Notes under the pieces: model-generated
What the model was told of the DNA's origin: nothing
Database searches by the model: none
Seen by the model: the letters and a program-made list of their open reading frames with translations, nothing else
Assembly (NCBI RefSeq): GCF_032334255.1
Contig: NZ_JAUHMF010000001.1
Coordinates: 558,001 to 622,000 of the forward strand
DNA length: 64,000 nt
Origin: Thermanaerothrix solaris
Lineage (GTDB): Bacteria > Chloroflexota > Anaerolineae > Anaerolineales > Anaerolineaceae
Direction: 5' to 3'
Shown here: positions 26,149-34,599 of the stretch, piece by piece
Layout of the letters: each line of letters begins with the position of its first letter
Position numbering within the stretch: the stretch's first letter is position 1
Position numbers and translations under genes: made by a program

Positions 26149-26847
26149 ATGCTCTCTGAAAAAATCCTATACTGGGCCTCCAAACCGGTCGTGCGCACAT
26201 TTGTCGCCCTGGCATTGAAAATGGAGATCAGACGCCCTAGCCCTTTTCCCCAAGGGGGCAAAATTTTTGCCGCCAATCACCCTAGTACAGCCGACCCCTT
26301 TTTCGTCGCCGCCGCCGTACGTGAACAGGCCTTTATCTTGATCAATAATTTATTGTTTCAAGTGCCCTTGTTTGGCACTTACCTGCGCCTCTCGGGACAC
26401 ATTCCGGTCAAAGTAGGAGAAGGGCAGAGCGCGATAGACTCGGCGCTCAAACATCTTGCGGCTGGACATAATATTATGATCTTCCCTGAAGGCGACCTTA
26501 GCCCCGCGGAGGGTGGATTTCACAAACCTCGTACCGGTGTGGCCCGATTAGCCCTGGCCAGCGGCGCCCCGGTGATTCCGATAGGCATTCACCTCCAACG
26601 CGAACGCTTGCATTTCATCCGTTCCACCGTACGCGGTGAGGTGACCTATGGACGTTGGTACCTGAGCGGGCCTTACAAAGTAACTGTGGGCACCCCACTC
26701 CACTTTGAGGGTAACGTAGAGGATCGCCCCTTAGTGCGTTCGGTGGCCGAGACCATCATGCATCATATCATCGAATTAGCACGTGAAAGCGAAAACCGTC
26801 TAAATCCAATTCAAAGCCGGCTGGATTTAGCACAACAGGTTGGGTAA
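26149..26847 (+). CDS. 1-acyl-sn-glycerol-3-phosphate acyltransferase family protein
   Basis: 232 residues from the ATG at 26149; a TTG at 26104 in frame lies within the T-run of a hairpin and is unlikely. PlsC-type acyltransferase: motif I NHPSTADPFF (N-H-x4-D), motif III FPEGDLSPAEGGFHKPRTG, and the motif IV proline in GAPVIPIGIHL. These enzymes acylate lysophosphatidic acid in membrane phospholipid synthesis, though many members of this clade have other acceptors. Neither start has a convincing ribosome site. It stands alone, with no other lipid gene nearby. Confidence 0.82.
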   Translation: MLSEKILYWASKPVVRTFVALALKMEIRRPSPFPQGGKIFAANHPSTADPFFVAAAVREQAFILINNLLFQVPLFGTYLRLSGHIPVKVGEGQSAIDSALKHLAAGHNIMIFPEGDLSPAEGGFHKPRTGVARLALASGAPVIPIGIHLQRERLHFIRSTVRGEVTYGRWYLSGPYKVTVGTPLHFEGNVEDRPLVRSVAETIMHHIIELARESENRLNPIQSRLDLAQQVG

Positions 26848-26912
26848 TCTCCCATGGTTTTCCCGGATCAGGATTCCCAAAATGCCAATAAAAATCATTA
26901 GCGATTCGGGTT

Positions 26913-26940
26913 TACTCTCAACACGTTTATAATGAGAGTA
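26913..26940 (+). promoter_or_regulatory. 28-bp inverted repeat overlapping promoter and start of the recombinase
   Basis: TACTCTCA (26913-26920) and TGAGAGTA (26933-26940) are exact 8-bp inverted arms; viewed as 11-6-11, the arms TACTCTCAACA and TACTCTCATTA (reverse complement) match at 9 of 11. TATAAT at 26928-26933 lies in the repeat, placing transcription start near the ATG at 26940, so the messenger may be leaderless. It could be an autoregulatory operator or a recombination core site. Confidence 0.55.
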
Positions 26941-27989
26941 TGAAAGCCTCGCGCGCCAATCACCCCGATCCAGACAATAATCTCCCTCTTCCTATCCCTA
27001 CCCACGATATCCAAATCGGGCATGCAGCCAATGAGGCGGCTACACGGCATCGCTTTGCCGATTACCGGTCTCGCCGAGCCGATCACACGCTACGGCGTCA
27101 GGATGCAGACCTAGCACTCTTTGCCGAATTCCTTTCTTCATTGGGCATTCAGGTTAGTAATCTAAGTCAGAATCCCGAGGCATGGCGTGGAATTACTTGG
27201 GGATTGGTGGAAGCCTTTGTTAAGTGGCAACTAAGCGTAGGGTACGCGATCCCTTCTATAAACGTACGGCTTTCCACGGTTAAAACATATGCCCGCCTAG
27301 CCCTCCAAAGCGGTTGCTTGACGCCTGAAGAGTACGCCCTTATTCGCAGCATCAAAGGCTTCTCCCATCGCGAGCAGCAACGCCTCGATCAACGCCGACC
27401 ACGCCAACGCGTAGGCACCAAAAAACCCGCGCCGGTGACGCTCACACCTCAACAAGCCGCCGCGCTCAAAACTCAACCTGATACCCCTCAAGGCCGGCGA
27501 GACGCCCTGCTTATGTGCCTGCTTCTTGATCACGGGCTCCGGGTCGGGGAAGTGGCCTCATTACGGGTCGAAAATATTGACTTGGAAGCGGGCTTATTGC
27601 GCTTCTTCCGTCCCAAAGTTGGCAAAACACAAACCCATCGCCTTAGCCCCGACACCCTGCACCTCCTCCGCCGCTGCTCAGCGTTGAAAGACCTACCCGC
27701 CGAACCTCAAGCCCCTCTCCTGCGCGCCAGTCTGAAAGACGGTAGCCTAAGCAAAGCCGGAATGACCACGCGGGCCATTACCCAAAGGGTCCGTTTTTTA
27801 GGTGAGCGATTGGGAATCATCGGATTGAGCGCTCACGACTGCCGACATTACTGGGCTACCCAGGCCGCTCGCCGCGGCGTGGATCCATTTGCCTTACAAC
27901 AAGCCGGTGGCTGGGCTTCTTTGGCCATGCCCCGTCGTTATATCGCTGACAACGAAATTGCTAATGAGGATCTCTTAGATCTCGAATAA
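26940..27989 (+). CDS. tyrosine recombinase/integrase
   Basis: 349 residues. N-terminal SAM-like core-binding domain at about 50-140, catalytic domain at 165-345. All active-site residues are visible: Arg201 (GLRVGE), Lys226 or Lys229 (RPKVGK), His299-x2-Arg302 (HDCRHYW), Trp325 (GGWAS) and nucleophile Tyr334 (RRYI). Neither excisionase, relaxase nor phage genes lie near, and flanking genes are housekeeping, so it looks like a resident or stranded integrase. Its start codon sits at the end of a 28-bp inverted repeat. It is unlikely to be the sole XerC/D, since the N-terminal 40 residues are atypical. Confidence 0.88.
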   Translation: MKASRANHPDPDNNLPLPIPTHDIQIGHAANEAATRHRFADYRSRRADHTLRRQDADLALFAEFLSSLGIQVSNLSQNPEAWRGITWGLVEAFVKWQLSVGYAIPSINVRLSTVKTYARLALQSGCLTPEEYALIRSIKGFSHREQQRLDQRRPRQRVGTKKPAPVTLTPQQAAALKTQPDTPQGRRDALLMCLLLDHGLRVGEVASLRVENIDLEAGLLRFFRPKVGKTQTHRLSPDTLHLLRRCSALKDLPAEPQAPLLRASLKDGSLSKAGMTTRAITQRVRFLGERLGIIGLSAHDCRHYWATQAARRGVDPFALQQAGGWASLAMPRRYIADNEIANEDLLDLE

Positions 27990-28113
27990 GGACATCTGTC
28001 ATCTAGGAAACAGGATGCTCTACGCCACGAATCCTGAAAATCCCCACGCGCCATCCAGTACGGCACTGGGTTATACTCATCCTAGGCACTAAATACCAAT
28101 TAAGAGAAACAGC

Positions 28114-28989
28114 GTGGATTGGAGCATCCCAATCATCATTCTGCAACTCATCTTACTGGAGGGGCTGTTATCTATTGATAATGCCGCCGTTTTAGGTGCT
28201 ATGGTGGCACATCTGCCCGACGATCAGCCCGTCCAATGGCCACGGCCCCTGATGAAATTGGGGCACCGTCTTCATACCATCCTGGGGAATCAACGCACCG
28301 CGGCCTTACGGGTAGGTTTACTGGGAGCCTACCTGGGAAGAGGGCTAATGCTAGCTTTGGCAGCCTGGGTAATCCACTACCCATGGTTGCGCATCCTCGG
28401 TGCGGCTTATTTAATCCGCTTGGCTTTCGATAACCTGGGCCAGGCTGAACCCGGTGAGGAGGATGCTCACGCTCATCCTCTTGAGCAACATTCCTTCTGG
28501 ATGATCGTATTGACGGTTGAAATGACCGACTTGGTCTTCAGCCTGGACAACGTGGTTGCAGCGGTTTCGCTCTCGAACCGCTTTTGGGTAATTATGATAG
28601 GGGTAGCCATCGGAATTTTGATGATGCGTTTTGCCGCTGGTATCTTCAGTTATGCCGTCACCCGCGAGCCCATCCTCAAGCCGGCGGCGTATCTATTGGT
28701 TCTAGCCATTGGGGTTGAACTTCTACTGGAAGAATGGATCGGACTCGAGATCAACGATTGGCTGCGCTTTGGTATTTCAGTAACCATATTGCTCTCGGCA
28801 CTGCTTTATGCTCACAGCAAGTTTTTACAACATCTTCGACCCGTGCTCGTATGGATTGGGCAGGGTTTTGCAAATGTCAATGAGTTAGTGGATTGGGCAC
28901 TTGTGCCGCTCGTAGTGGTCTTGCGCTGGATTACTCGAATTCCATACCTGGTATATAGAGCAGTCTCCCGTACGGTCGAACATCTTTGA
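28114..28989 (+). CDS. TerC-family integral membrane protein
   Basis: 291 residues from a GTG start (AAGAGAAACAGC upstream). About seven hydrophobic segments. Two TerC repeats carry the conserved acidic signatures LLEGLLSIDNAAVLGA near the N-terminus and TDLVFSLDNVVAAVSLSN in the middle. TerC/Alx proteins export Mn2+ or other metals and are linked to tellurite resistance and metalation of secreted enzymes. It lies upstream of an HtrA protease with its own promoter region between them, so no operon is implied. Confidence 0.88.
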   Translation: MDWSIPIIILQLILLEGLLSIDNAAVLGAMVAHLPDDQPVQWPRPLMKLGHRLHTILGNQRTAALRVGLLGAYLGRGLMLALAAWVIHYPWLRILGAAYLIRLAFDNLGQAEPGEEDAHAHPLEQHSFWMIVLTVEMTDLVFSLDNVVAAVSLSNRFWVIMIGVAIGILMMRFAAGIFSYAVTREPILKPAAYLLVLAIGVELLLEEWIGLEINDWLRFGISVTILLSALLYAHSKFLQHLRPVLVWIGQGFANVNELVDWALVPLVVVLRWITRIPYLVYRAVSRTVEHL

Positions 28990-29017
28990 TAAGGTGTATT
29001 AGTGCCAATAACACCAT

Positions 29018-29056
29018 CTTAAGCCAACCTTAAGGTCATCTTGAGGATGTTTTAAG
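29018..29056 (+). promoter_or_regulatory. four phased CTTAAG-type repeats upstream of htrA
   Basis: CTTAAG at 29018, CTTAAG at 29029, CTTGAG at 29040 and TTTAAG at 29051: four direct hexamers spaced exactly 11 bases, one helical turn. Direct repeats at 11-bp phase are the classic binding pattern of OmpR/PhoB-family response regulators. They end 100 bases before the htrA start. Confidence 0.7.
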
Positions 29057-29081
29057 GACAGAGGTGTTTTTTGCCTTTAAA

Positions 29082-29116
29082 CTCATTAGCGAATGAGCAA
29101 ACTGACTGCGCTCATT
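29082..29116 (+). repeat. overlapping inverted repeats in the htrA leader
   Basis: CTCATT (29082-29087), AATGAG (29092-29097) and CTCATT (29111-29116): the central element can pair with either neighbour, giving two mutually exclusive small hairpins 40-75 bases before the htrA ATG. Confidence 0.4.
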
Positions 29117-29155
29117 CACGGAAATGCTTATATCTAGTGAATATGGAGGTGTACG

Positions 29156-30805
29156 ATGAAGCCGCAATCGCGCCTTTCCCTTATTGCAGTATCTCTAATC
29201 TTAATGGGCCTTTTTGCCTCGGCCTGTGTCCCCTTTAATTTCCAGGGCTTTCGTTTGCCCAAGATCCAGATTGAACAAGGCAACTCGCAATCTCAAACGC
29301 CGGTTGTGGTGCCAACCGCCACTCTTGCACCTTCCTCCAGTGCGACAACACTTGAAAACCCCTCATCGGCCAACATACTTACCACACTAGAAGACACACT
29401 AGCCCAGGTTTATGCTCAGGTCAATCCCTCCGTAGTCAACATCCAAACCACTCAGCGCCTTGGGCCAGCCTTGAACCTGCCTTTCAACTTTCCCGGACAA
29501 TCGCCTGACCAGGCCCCGGTAACGCGCAGTCTGGGCTCAGGGTTCGTCTGGGATACACAGGGACATATCGTAACCAACAATCACGTGATAGACGGTGCTG
29601 ATCGAATCACCGTAACCTTCTCTGACGGCAGCACCGTCGAGGCCCAGGTCGTCGGCGCCGACAGCGATGCCGACCTCGCCGTGCTGAAAGTAGATGTAAC
29701 CCCGGAGAAGTTGGTTCCTGTTCGCTTGGCCGATTCTAAGCAGGTTAAGGTGGGGCAATTGGCTATTGCCATCGGCAATCCTTATGGTCTAGAAGGCACA
29801 ATGACTGTCGGGTTCATCAGCGCTTTAGGGCGTTCCTTACCCGTACAAAGCACAGCCAACGACGGCGCTACGTACACGATCCCTGACGTTATTCAAACCG
29901 ACGCCCCGATTAATCCTGGGAACTCAGGCGGGGTTTTGGTGAACATTCGTGGGGAAGTAATTGGTGTCACCGCAGCGATTGAATCCCCGGTACGCGCAAA
30001 TGCCGGGATTGGGTTTGTCATTCCTTCCAATATTGTGAGACGCGTGGTTCCAGCCCTGATTGCCACTGGTCGTTATGATCACCCTTACCTTGGTATCAGC
30101 GGTACGACCCTGACCTCGGATTTAGCCAAAGCCATGGGGTTAAGCCCAGATCAACGAGGCGCGCTGGTGATTGATGTCACCCCCAATAGCCCTGCAGACA
30201 AGGCCGGTTTACGCGGCAGCGATCGTCAGATCACTCTGGATGGAAACCCTGTGCGTGTAGGTGGTGATGTGATCACCGCCATTGATGGAAACCCGGTGCA
30301 GAAATTCGAAGATCTGGCCAGTTACCTTGCCACCTCGACCTCGGTGGGTCAAAAAGTGACGCTTACGATTCTGCGCAACGGGCGAGAGCAAACCATAGAG
30401 GTTACCCTGGGTGCTCGCCCCCGCACCCAGAGTTCTAACCTAACCACGGCCCAAAGCGGCGCCTACCTGGGAATTACCGGACGCACACTGACCCCTGAAA
30501 TTGCTCAGGCCATGGGGTTGGATCAAGATCAACAAGGTGTGCTCGTTGTGAACGTGGTCAACGGAAGCCCAGCCGATAAAGCCGGCCTGCGCGGTAGTTT
30601 CAAACCGGCTACGATCAACGGTGAACAAATGCTAATCGGCGGCGATATTATCACCGCCTTTGACGATCAACCGATCACTTCCTTTGAGGATTTACAAGCC
30701 GCGCTGGCTCAATCCTCACCTGGACAAAAAGTGACCTTGACCATCTTGCGCGAAGGGAAATCACAGCGCGTTGACGTGACACTCGATGCGCGCCCCAATT
30801 CCTAA
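29156..30805 (+). CDS. HtrA/DegP-type serine protease lipoprotein with two PDZ domains
   Basis: 549 residues. Lipobox FASAC with Cys24 anchors it outside the membrane; a Ser/Thr/Pro-rich linker runs to about residue 75. Trypsin-like domain: catalytic His in IVTNNHVIDGAD, Asp in DSDADLAVLKVD and Ser in NPGNSGGVLVN. Two PDZ domains follow, each with PADKAGLRGS and a GGDVITAIDGNPV or GGDIITAFDDQPI loop; the two are close copies, suggesting an internal duplication. Extracytoplasmic quality-control protease and chaperone. Phased CTTAAG repeats upstream suggest induction by a two-component system. A strong terminator follows. Confidence 0.94.
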   Translation: MKPQSRLSLIAVSLILMGLFASACVPFNFQGFRLPKIQIEQGNSQSQTPVVVPTATLAPSSSATTLENPSSANILTTLEDTLAQVYAQVNPSVVNIQTTQRLGPALNLPFNFPGQSPDQAPVTRSLGSGFVWDTQGHIVTNNHVIDGADRITVTFSDGSTVEAQVVGADSDADLAVLKVDVTPEKLVPVRLADSKQVKVGQLAIAIGNPYGLEGTMTVGFISALGRSLPVQSTANDGATYTIPDVIQTDAPINPGNSGGVLVNIRGEVIGVTAAIESPVRANAGIGFVIPSNIVRRVVPALIATGRYDHPYLGISGTTLTSDLAKAMGLSPDQRGALVIDVTPNSPADKAGLRGSDRQITLDGNPVRVGGDVITAIDGNPVQKFEDLASYLATSTSVGQKVTLTILRNGREQTIEVTLGARPRTQSSNLTTAQSGAYLGITGRTLTPEIAQAMGLDQDQQGVLVVNVVNGSPADKAGLRGSFKPATINGEQMLIGGDIITAFDDQPITSFEDLQAALAQSSPGQKVTLTILREGKSQRVDVTLDARPNS

Positions 30806-30830
30806 ATCGTGCGGCAGGGCGCAATACCAG

Positions 30831-30861
30831 AAGCCCCGGCGTTTAGTTTCCGCCGGGGCTT
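30831..30861 (+). terminator. terminator after htrA
   Basis: AAGCCCCGGCG and its complement (30831-30841, 30851-30861) with 9-base loop, followed by TTATCTTTCTT. It lies between convergent htrA and the beta-helix gene. Confidence 0.85.
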
Positions 30862-30886
30862 TATCTTTCTTCGAACGCTCTACAGT

Positions 30887-32536
30887 TTATGGAGATAGTA
30901 CTATAAAGACCCCAAATTCGGGCAGTGTTACCGGACGAAGCGGTTCCGGCCAACCAATTGGCTTTGCCACACTCCAGTTGATCAACGGTAAAGCAATTGC
31001 CTGCCCCTGATAAAACCCGCTAATCTTCTCCCCAAAGTTCTGGGCATTGTGAATTTCGTATCGGTCCCCAATTGAATATCCTAATGTTTTCAAATCAACG
31101 AGAATCTGGTCTTGTTTAGCCCAGTTATACACGATAATATGCCCTCGCTTCGCCTCATAGCGGTTAGGACGGATAAAGACTTGGGTTGTGGAGGGGAGGG
31201 TCGTGAAAAACGAACTACGAGAATCAAAACCAGTTTGAGAGCGCCATTGATCCCAATTACGCCCTTGTCCGTTAATTAGGAAGGGTGTTCCATTAGCAAA
31301 GAAATACTGGTTGTCATCCCAGGTGCCGGAGGACTGTACCAAATTCACCAGGGGCGCATTCTGTCCTACCAGGAAATTATGATCAAGAGTCACCCCCTGC
31401 CATGCCTTAACCTCTAGGGCATAGTCCCCACGGTTAAACAAGTAAGCGTTTTGCACCCGCACATTCTGATTCTGGGTATCTACGCTAAAGCCCAGGGCAA
31501 CGGTTTCATTATAGGTAAACTGATTTGTCAGGATAACGTTCCGCGTAGGTTGCCTTCCTCCAACCAGGAACGTGCCATTAAAGGTCACATTGCCATCGAA
31601 GTTGAAACTAACCAAAGGGAATTCATTCTCGCGATAAACATGCAAATTGTAACCACTAAAGTTATTGAAGATGATGTTATCTTCGATCCACTTGCTCCCT
31701 TGCTGATTCTGGGCGTAAATACCATGTCCATGCCCTCGATCTGGGCCCTTCCAGCCGTTGTTGTAAATAAGGTTGCCATAAATGACTACGTCTGGGGCGC
31801 GATCATCCGCATAAACCCCTTCTGCGGCATCATGCATAATGTTATTGATGATTTTGACATTGGTGGCATAAACACTAAAGGCATCTTCGCGATAGATGTC
31901 ATTCGGAAACGACCCGCTGGATTGTGAAGTGCGATTAGGGTCGGTATTGATAACTTCCAGCCCCCAAAAAATCACATTAGGTTTGTAAATTTTAATGCTC
32001 CCGTTGATAATGGGCTGTTCGCCAGGATAGGCGCGTACTACAATAGGGCGATCCACCGTTCCTTGTAAGTGGCTGTTAAAGTAGGTGAGTCCGCCTCCCC
32101 CGTAAGTACCTCCACGTACCCAGATCACATCCCCGGGCTGAAAGAATCCTGTCTTGGCTTTGTCCTCAATCGCATAGGCAAGGTTAAAAGGCCGTTCCAT
32201 ACTTCCATCGCCGTTATTCGTGCCATTGGGGGACGCAAAAAAAGCCCGTCCTCCGCCAATAGGTGGTAAGGTAGGTGCCCGCGTAATAACTGGCAGAAAA
32301 ACCTGTGTCGTGGCACTAGCCTCAATCGTAGTATCGGGCGTGGACATAGGGGAAACCGAACCGACGACTACTTCACTAACTTGTGGCGCTGGACCTTCTG
32401 TGACCTGCGGAACCGGGCTTTGCGATTGAGTTTTTCCTACAATATCCGGGGCAAACACAGAGCAACCCACCAATAAAATAGCCAACCCAAGATATACTTG
32501 GCGGAGGCGTTTGAGTTTGCGAATTTTAAAGGACAT
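30887..32536 (-). CDS. secreted right-handed beta-helix lipoprotein
   Basis: 549 residues from ATG 32536 (AGGAGAAGACAC upstream; the frame continues 105 bases further without a site). Signal with lipobox ILLVGC, Cys25. A low-complexity Ser/Thr/Pro region with VFLPVITRAP at 79-88 precedes the catalytic-like part. FFASPNGTNNGDGSMERPF starts a parallel beta-helix domain of the type found in polysaccharide lyases and DUF1565 proteins, with many N-x-I/V-I-x-N-N-x-I coils (VKIINNIMHDA, VIYGNLIYNNG, WIEDNIIFNN). A C-terminal beta domain follows (IRPNRYEAKRGHIIVYNW). Possibly a cell-surface carbohydrate-active protein; the activity and substrate cannot be read. Confidence 0.82.
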   Translation of the reverse strand: MSFKIRKLKRLRQVYLGLAILLVGCSVFAPDIVGKTQSQSPVPQVTEGPAPQVSEVVVGSVSPMSTPDTTIEASATTQVFLPVITRAPTLPPIGGGRAFFASPNGTNNGDGSMERPFNLAYAIEDKAKTGFFQPGDVIWVRGGTYGGGGLTYFNSHLQGTVDRPIVVRAYPGEQPIINGSIKIYKPNVIFWGLEVINTDPNRTSQSSGSFPNDIYREDAFSVYATNVKIINNIMHDAAEGVYADDRAPDVVIYGNLIYNNGWKGPDRGHGHGIYAQNQQGSKWIEDNIIFNNFSGYNLHVYRENEFPLVSFNFDGNVTFNGTFLVGGRQPTRNVILTNQFTYNETVALGFSVDTQNQNVRVQNAYLFNRGDYALEVKAWQGVTLDHNFLVGQNAPLVNLVQSSGTWDDNQYFFANGTPFLINGQGRNWDQWRSQTGFDSRSSFFTTLPSTTQVFIRPNRYEAKRGHIIVYNWAKQDQILVDLKTLGYSIGDRYEIHNAQNFGEKISGFYQGQAIALPLINWSVAKPIGWPEPLRPVTLPEFGVFIVLSP

Positions 32537-32696
32537 GTGTCTTCTCCTGTTCGGCACCGGCTTATTACCAATAACTCTGAGTGTAAACGCACGGTTGCCA
32601 ATAGTGATTCGGGACTGGCTTGGAATTGGGCAGGTACTCACCTGCTCTCAACTAATGACTCATAGGTCACTAATGGTTTACAGTATAACCCTAATA

Positions 32697-32715
32697 AATG
32701 GTTTATACAACCATT
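32697..32715. promoter_or_regulatory. palindrome in the beta-helix/DUF493 intergenic region
   Basis: AATGGTT-TATAC-AACCATT, exact 7-bp arms. A related imperfect copy, AATGGTTTACAGTATAACC, begins at 32672. An extended -10 TGGTATAAA at 32765-32773 for the plus-strand gene lies 50 bases on. Possible operator for either divergent gene. Confidence 0.4.
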
Positions 32716-32803
32716 GAAGATCAAATAATGCCTAAAGGCGATTTTTACCCTTGCAAGTAGTCTGTGGTATAAATTTCGCAGATAACATCACGAGGAAACA
32801 AAT

Positions 32804-33073
32804 ATGAATCGTTCGCTACGCGATCTCATGGATTTTCCTACCATTTTTCGCCTTCGCGTCATCGGCTACAATCAAGATGACTTTGCTACCTACATCATGG
32901 TCAGGGTACGACGGTTCGCACCTGACATCAACGAAGATAATATCAATGCGCGGTTGAGCAATGGAGGAAAGTATTGCGCTGTTACGGTATCGTTTGTCGC
33001 TGAATCGGAAGAACAACTCTATGCGATTTACGCTGACCTGAGTCAGGATCAACGTGTACTGTTCTTACTCTAG
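32804..33073 (+). CDS. DUF493 (YbeD-like) ACT-fold protein
   Basis: 89 residues. Matches the YbeD family throughout: LRDLMDFPTIFRLRVIG at the start, then a variable helix, GGKYCAVTVSFVAESEEQLYAIY and the closing LSQDQRVLFLL. The fold resembles the regulatory ACT domain of LipB-adjacent proteins. YbeD often lies near lipoate genes in proteobacteria, but none is here. CACGAGGAAACAAAT precedes the ATG. Function unknown. Confidence 0.85.
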   Translation: MNRSLRDLMDFPTIFRLRVIGYNQDDFATYIMVRVRRFAPDINEDNINARLSNGGKYCAVTVSFVAESEEQLYAIYADLSQDQRVLFLL

Positions 33074-33078
33074 GAATC

Positions 33079-33606
33079 TTACCTGCGTGATAAGCGAGAT
33101 CTCAGATTGGCGGTTTTAGCGTGCTTTAATCGGGGTTTGTAGAGAGAGGGCAAACTCTGTTCTGGATCGCACAAACCAAGTGCAGAGCCCCTTAAGATGA
33201 TCTCCGCCAAGGTATGGCAATTCAGACGCTGTTTTAGCGCTCGAACATGAGCGGCCACCGTGCTTTGAGATATCCCTAGCCGTCGCGCAATGATCTTGAG
33301 GCTGAGACCTTCCGCCAATCCCTGTAAGACCAAACGCTGCCTTTCTGAGAGTTGAACGTGAGGCATGGATTGATAAGCGTCTTCAGATTCAACCAACGCC
33401 AACGGATATACTACCACCAGATGACCTAACAAAACCCCACGTAAAGGCTTTTGAAGGGCTTGAACTTCAGGTGAAAGCAAGGCAAAAATTGCTGCCGGCG
33501 GCCGCCAGTCGCCGCCATTCACCGCCAGAAGCAAATCCGATGGATTTAACGCCACATCAAAGGTAAATATAGCATTTTCATGAGCTAACCAAAGCACACG
33601 GGTCAT
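33079..33606 (-). CDS. LuxR-type HTH regulator
   Basis: 175 residues. The N-terminal 85 residues have no receiver-domain Asp pattern and are of unknown fold. A LuxR helix-turn-helix lies at about 86-140: LSERQRLVLQGLAEGLSLKI, then IARRLGISQSTVAAHVRALKQRL. The C-terminal 20 residues are basic. It lies convergent to DUF493 with only 5 bases between. An extended -10 and a 20-bp palindrome sit directly before the start, which suggests autoregulation. No cognate kinase or signal is evident. Confidence 0.82.
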   Translation of the reverse strand: MTRVLWLAHENAIFTFDVALNPSDLLLAVNGGDWRPPAAIFALLSPEVQALQKPLRGVLLGHLVVVYPLALVESEDAYQSMPHVQLSERQRLVLQGLAEGLSLKIIARRLGISQSTVAAHVRALKQRLNCHTLAEIILRGSALGLCDPEQSLPSLYKPRLKHAKTANLRSRLSRR

Positions 33607-33621
33607 AGGCCAACCCCAGAA

Positions 33622-33650
33622 AATAGAACCAATGTTCTATTCCCATTATA
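33622..33650 (-). promoter_or_regulatory. extended -10 promoter with palindromic operator of the LuxR gene
   Basis: Minus-strand TGTTATAAT (TATAAT at 33645-33650) is an extended -10. Immediately downstream AATAGAAC-CAAT-GTTCTATT (33622-33641) is a perfect 8-bp-arm palindrome across the expected transcription start, 16 bases before the ATG. Confidence 0.6.
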
Positions 33651-33812
33651 ACAGAAAACATCACCCTGCGCGATCTGAGTTAGAGCCTGTGAAATCCAAG
33701 GATGAGCGTTGAGATATCCACAAAGTTGATCTATTTCTAATATTCCTTTTCTATAATCTCCCTACAATAAGGTGGATTCTGAAAAATCTCATCTGCAAAA
33801 AAGGAGGGGAAA

Positions 33813-34526
33813 ATGGCTCTGTTGAATCCCCAGGTCCGAGAACAAGTTCGAAATTTGCTCCTCGGGATGGAGCATCCAGTCAAATTGTTACTTTTCACCC
33901 AAGGCGAAGGTGGCGCCATCGAATGCGATTTTTGTGCTGAAACCCGCCAACTCGCCGAGGAAATCACTGCCCTGTCTGACAAACTTACATTGGAGATCTA
34001 TGATTTCGTGCGCGACAAAGCCCTGGCCGATGCCTTGAAAGTGGACAAGATACCAGCCTTGATCCTTCAATCGGATGGGCAACAGCCTCAAGACCATGGC
34101 ATTCGTTTCTTTGGCATCCCTTCAGGGTATGAATTTGGCACCTTGATTGAAGACATATTGATGATCAGCCGCCGCAAACCCGACCTCAGTCTGGCCACAA
34201 TGCAACAGCTCGCTCGCCTCGATCGTCCCGTTCACATTCAAGTCTTCGTCACCCCCACCTGTCCATACTGCCCACGCGCGGTCATGCTGGCTCATAAACT
34301 AGCCTTCGCCAGCCCCTGGATCACCGCCGATATGGTCGAAGCCAGCGAGTTTCCTCACCTCGCCAACCGCTACCATGTTTATGGCGTACCCCGGACGGTT
34401 ATTAACGACGTAATTCACATCGAAGGAGCCGTCCCCGAGGAAACCCTGATGGCTAAACTTATGCTGGTCATGGACGATCAGGTCATGGAAGAACTTAAAC
34501 GTTCTTGGAGCCGCAGTCAACTCTAA
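33813..34526 (+). CDS. protein disulfide oxidoreductase (two thioredoxin folds)
   Basis: 237 residues, two thioredoxin/glutaredoxin units. The N-terminal unit has Cys38-Asp-Phe-Cys41 (AIECDFCAE) and a cis-Pro loop in KVDKIPALIL; the C-terminal unit has CPYC (VTPTCPYCPRA) and VYGVPRTVIND. This double-domain PDO architecture is characteristic of thermophilic archaea and bacteria, where it makes or shuffles intracellular disulfides with a thioredoxin reductase. AAAGGAGGGGAAA precedes the ATG and TATAAT lies at 33752-33757. A terminator follows. It is a useful hint of a hot habitat. Confidence 0.9.
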   Translation: MALLNPQVREQVRNLLLGMEHPVKLLLFTQGEGGAIECDFCAETRQLAEEITALSDKLTLEIYDFVRDKALADALKVDKIPALILQSDGQQPQDHGIRFFGIPSGYEFGTLIEDILMISRRKPDLSLATMQQLARLDRPVHIQVFVTPTCPYCPRAVMLAHKLAFASPWITADMVEASEFPHLANRYHVYGVPRTVINDVIHIEGAVPEETLMAKLMLVMDDQVMEELKRSWSRSQL

Positions 34527-34544
34527 GAGTTTTCCTAAACAACC

Positions 34545-34587
34545 AAAAAGCAAGGGTTTTCCGGGCCTCTGGAAACCCTTGCTTTTT
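34545..34587 (+). terminator. terminator after the PDO gene
   Basis: AAAAAGCAAGGGTTTTCC and GGAAACCCTTGCTTTTT pair over about 16 bp around an 8-base loop and end in T's. Confidence 0.85.
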
Positions 34588-34599
34588 AACCTATCCCCA

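Noticed and set aside
26913..26940. Chromosomal dif site
   Set aside because: Size and layout fit, but the bases do not resemble the known dif consensus, so only a dif-like architecture is claimed.
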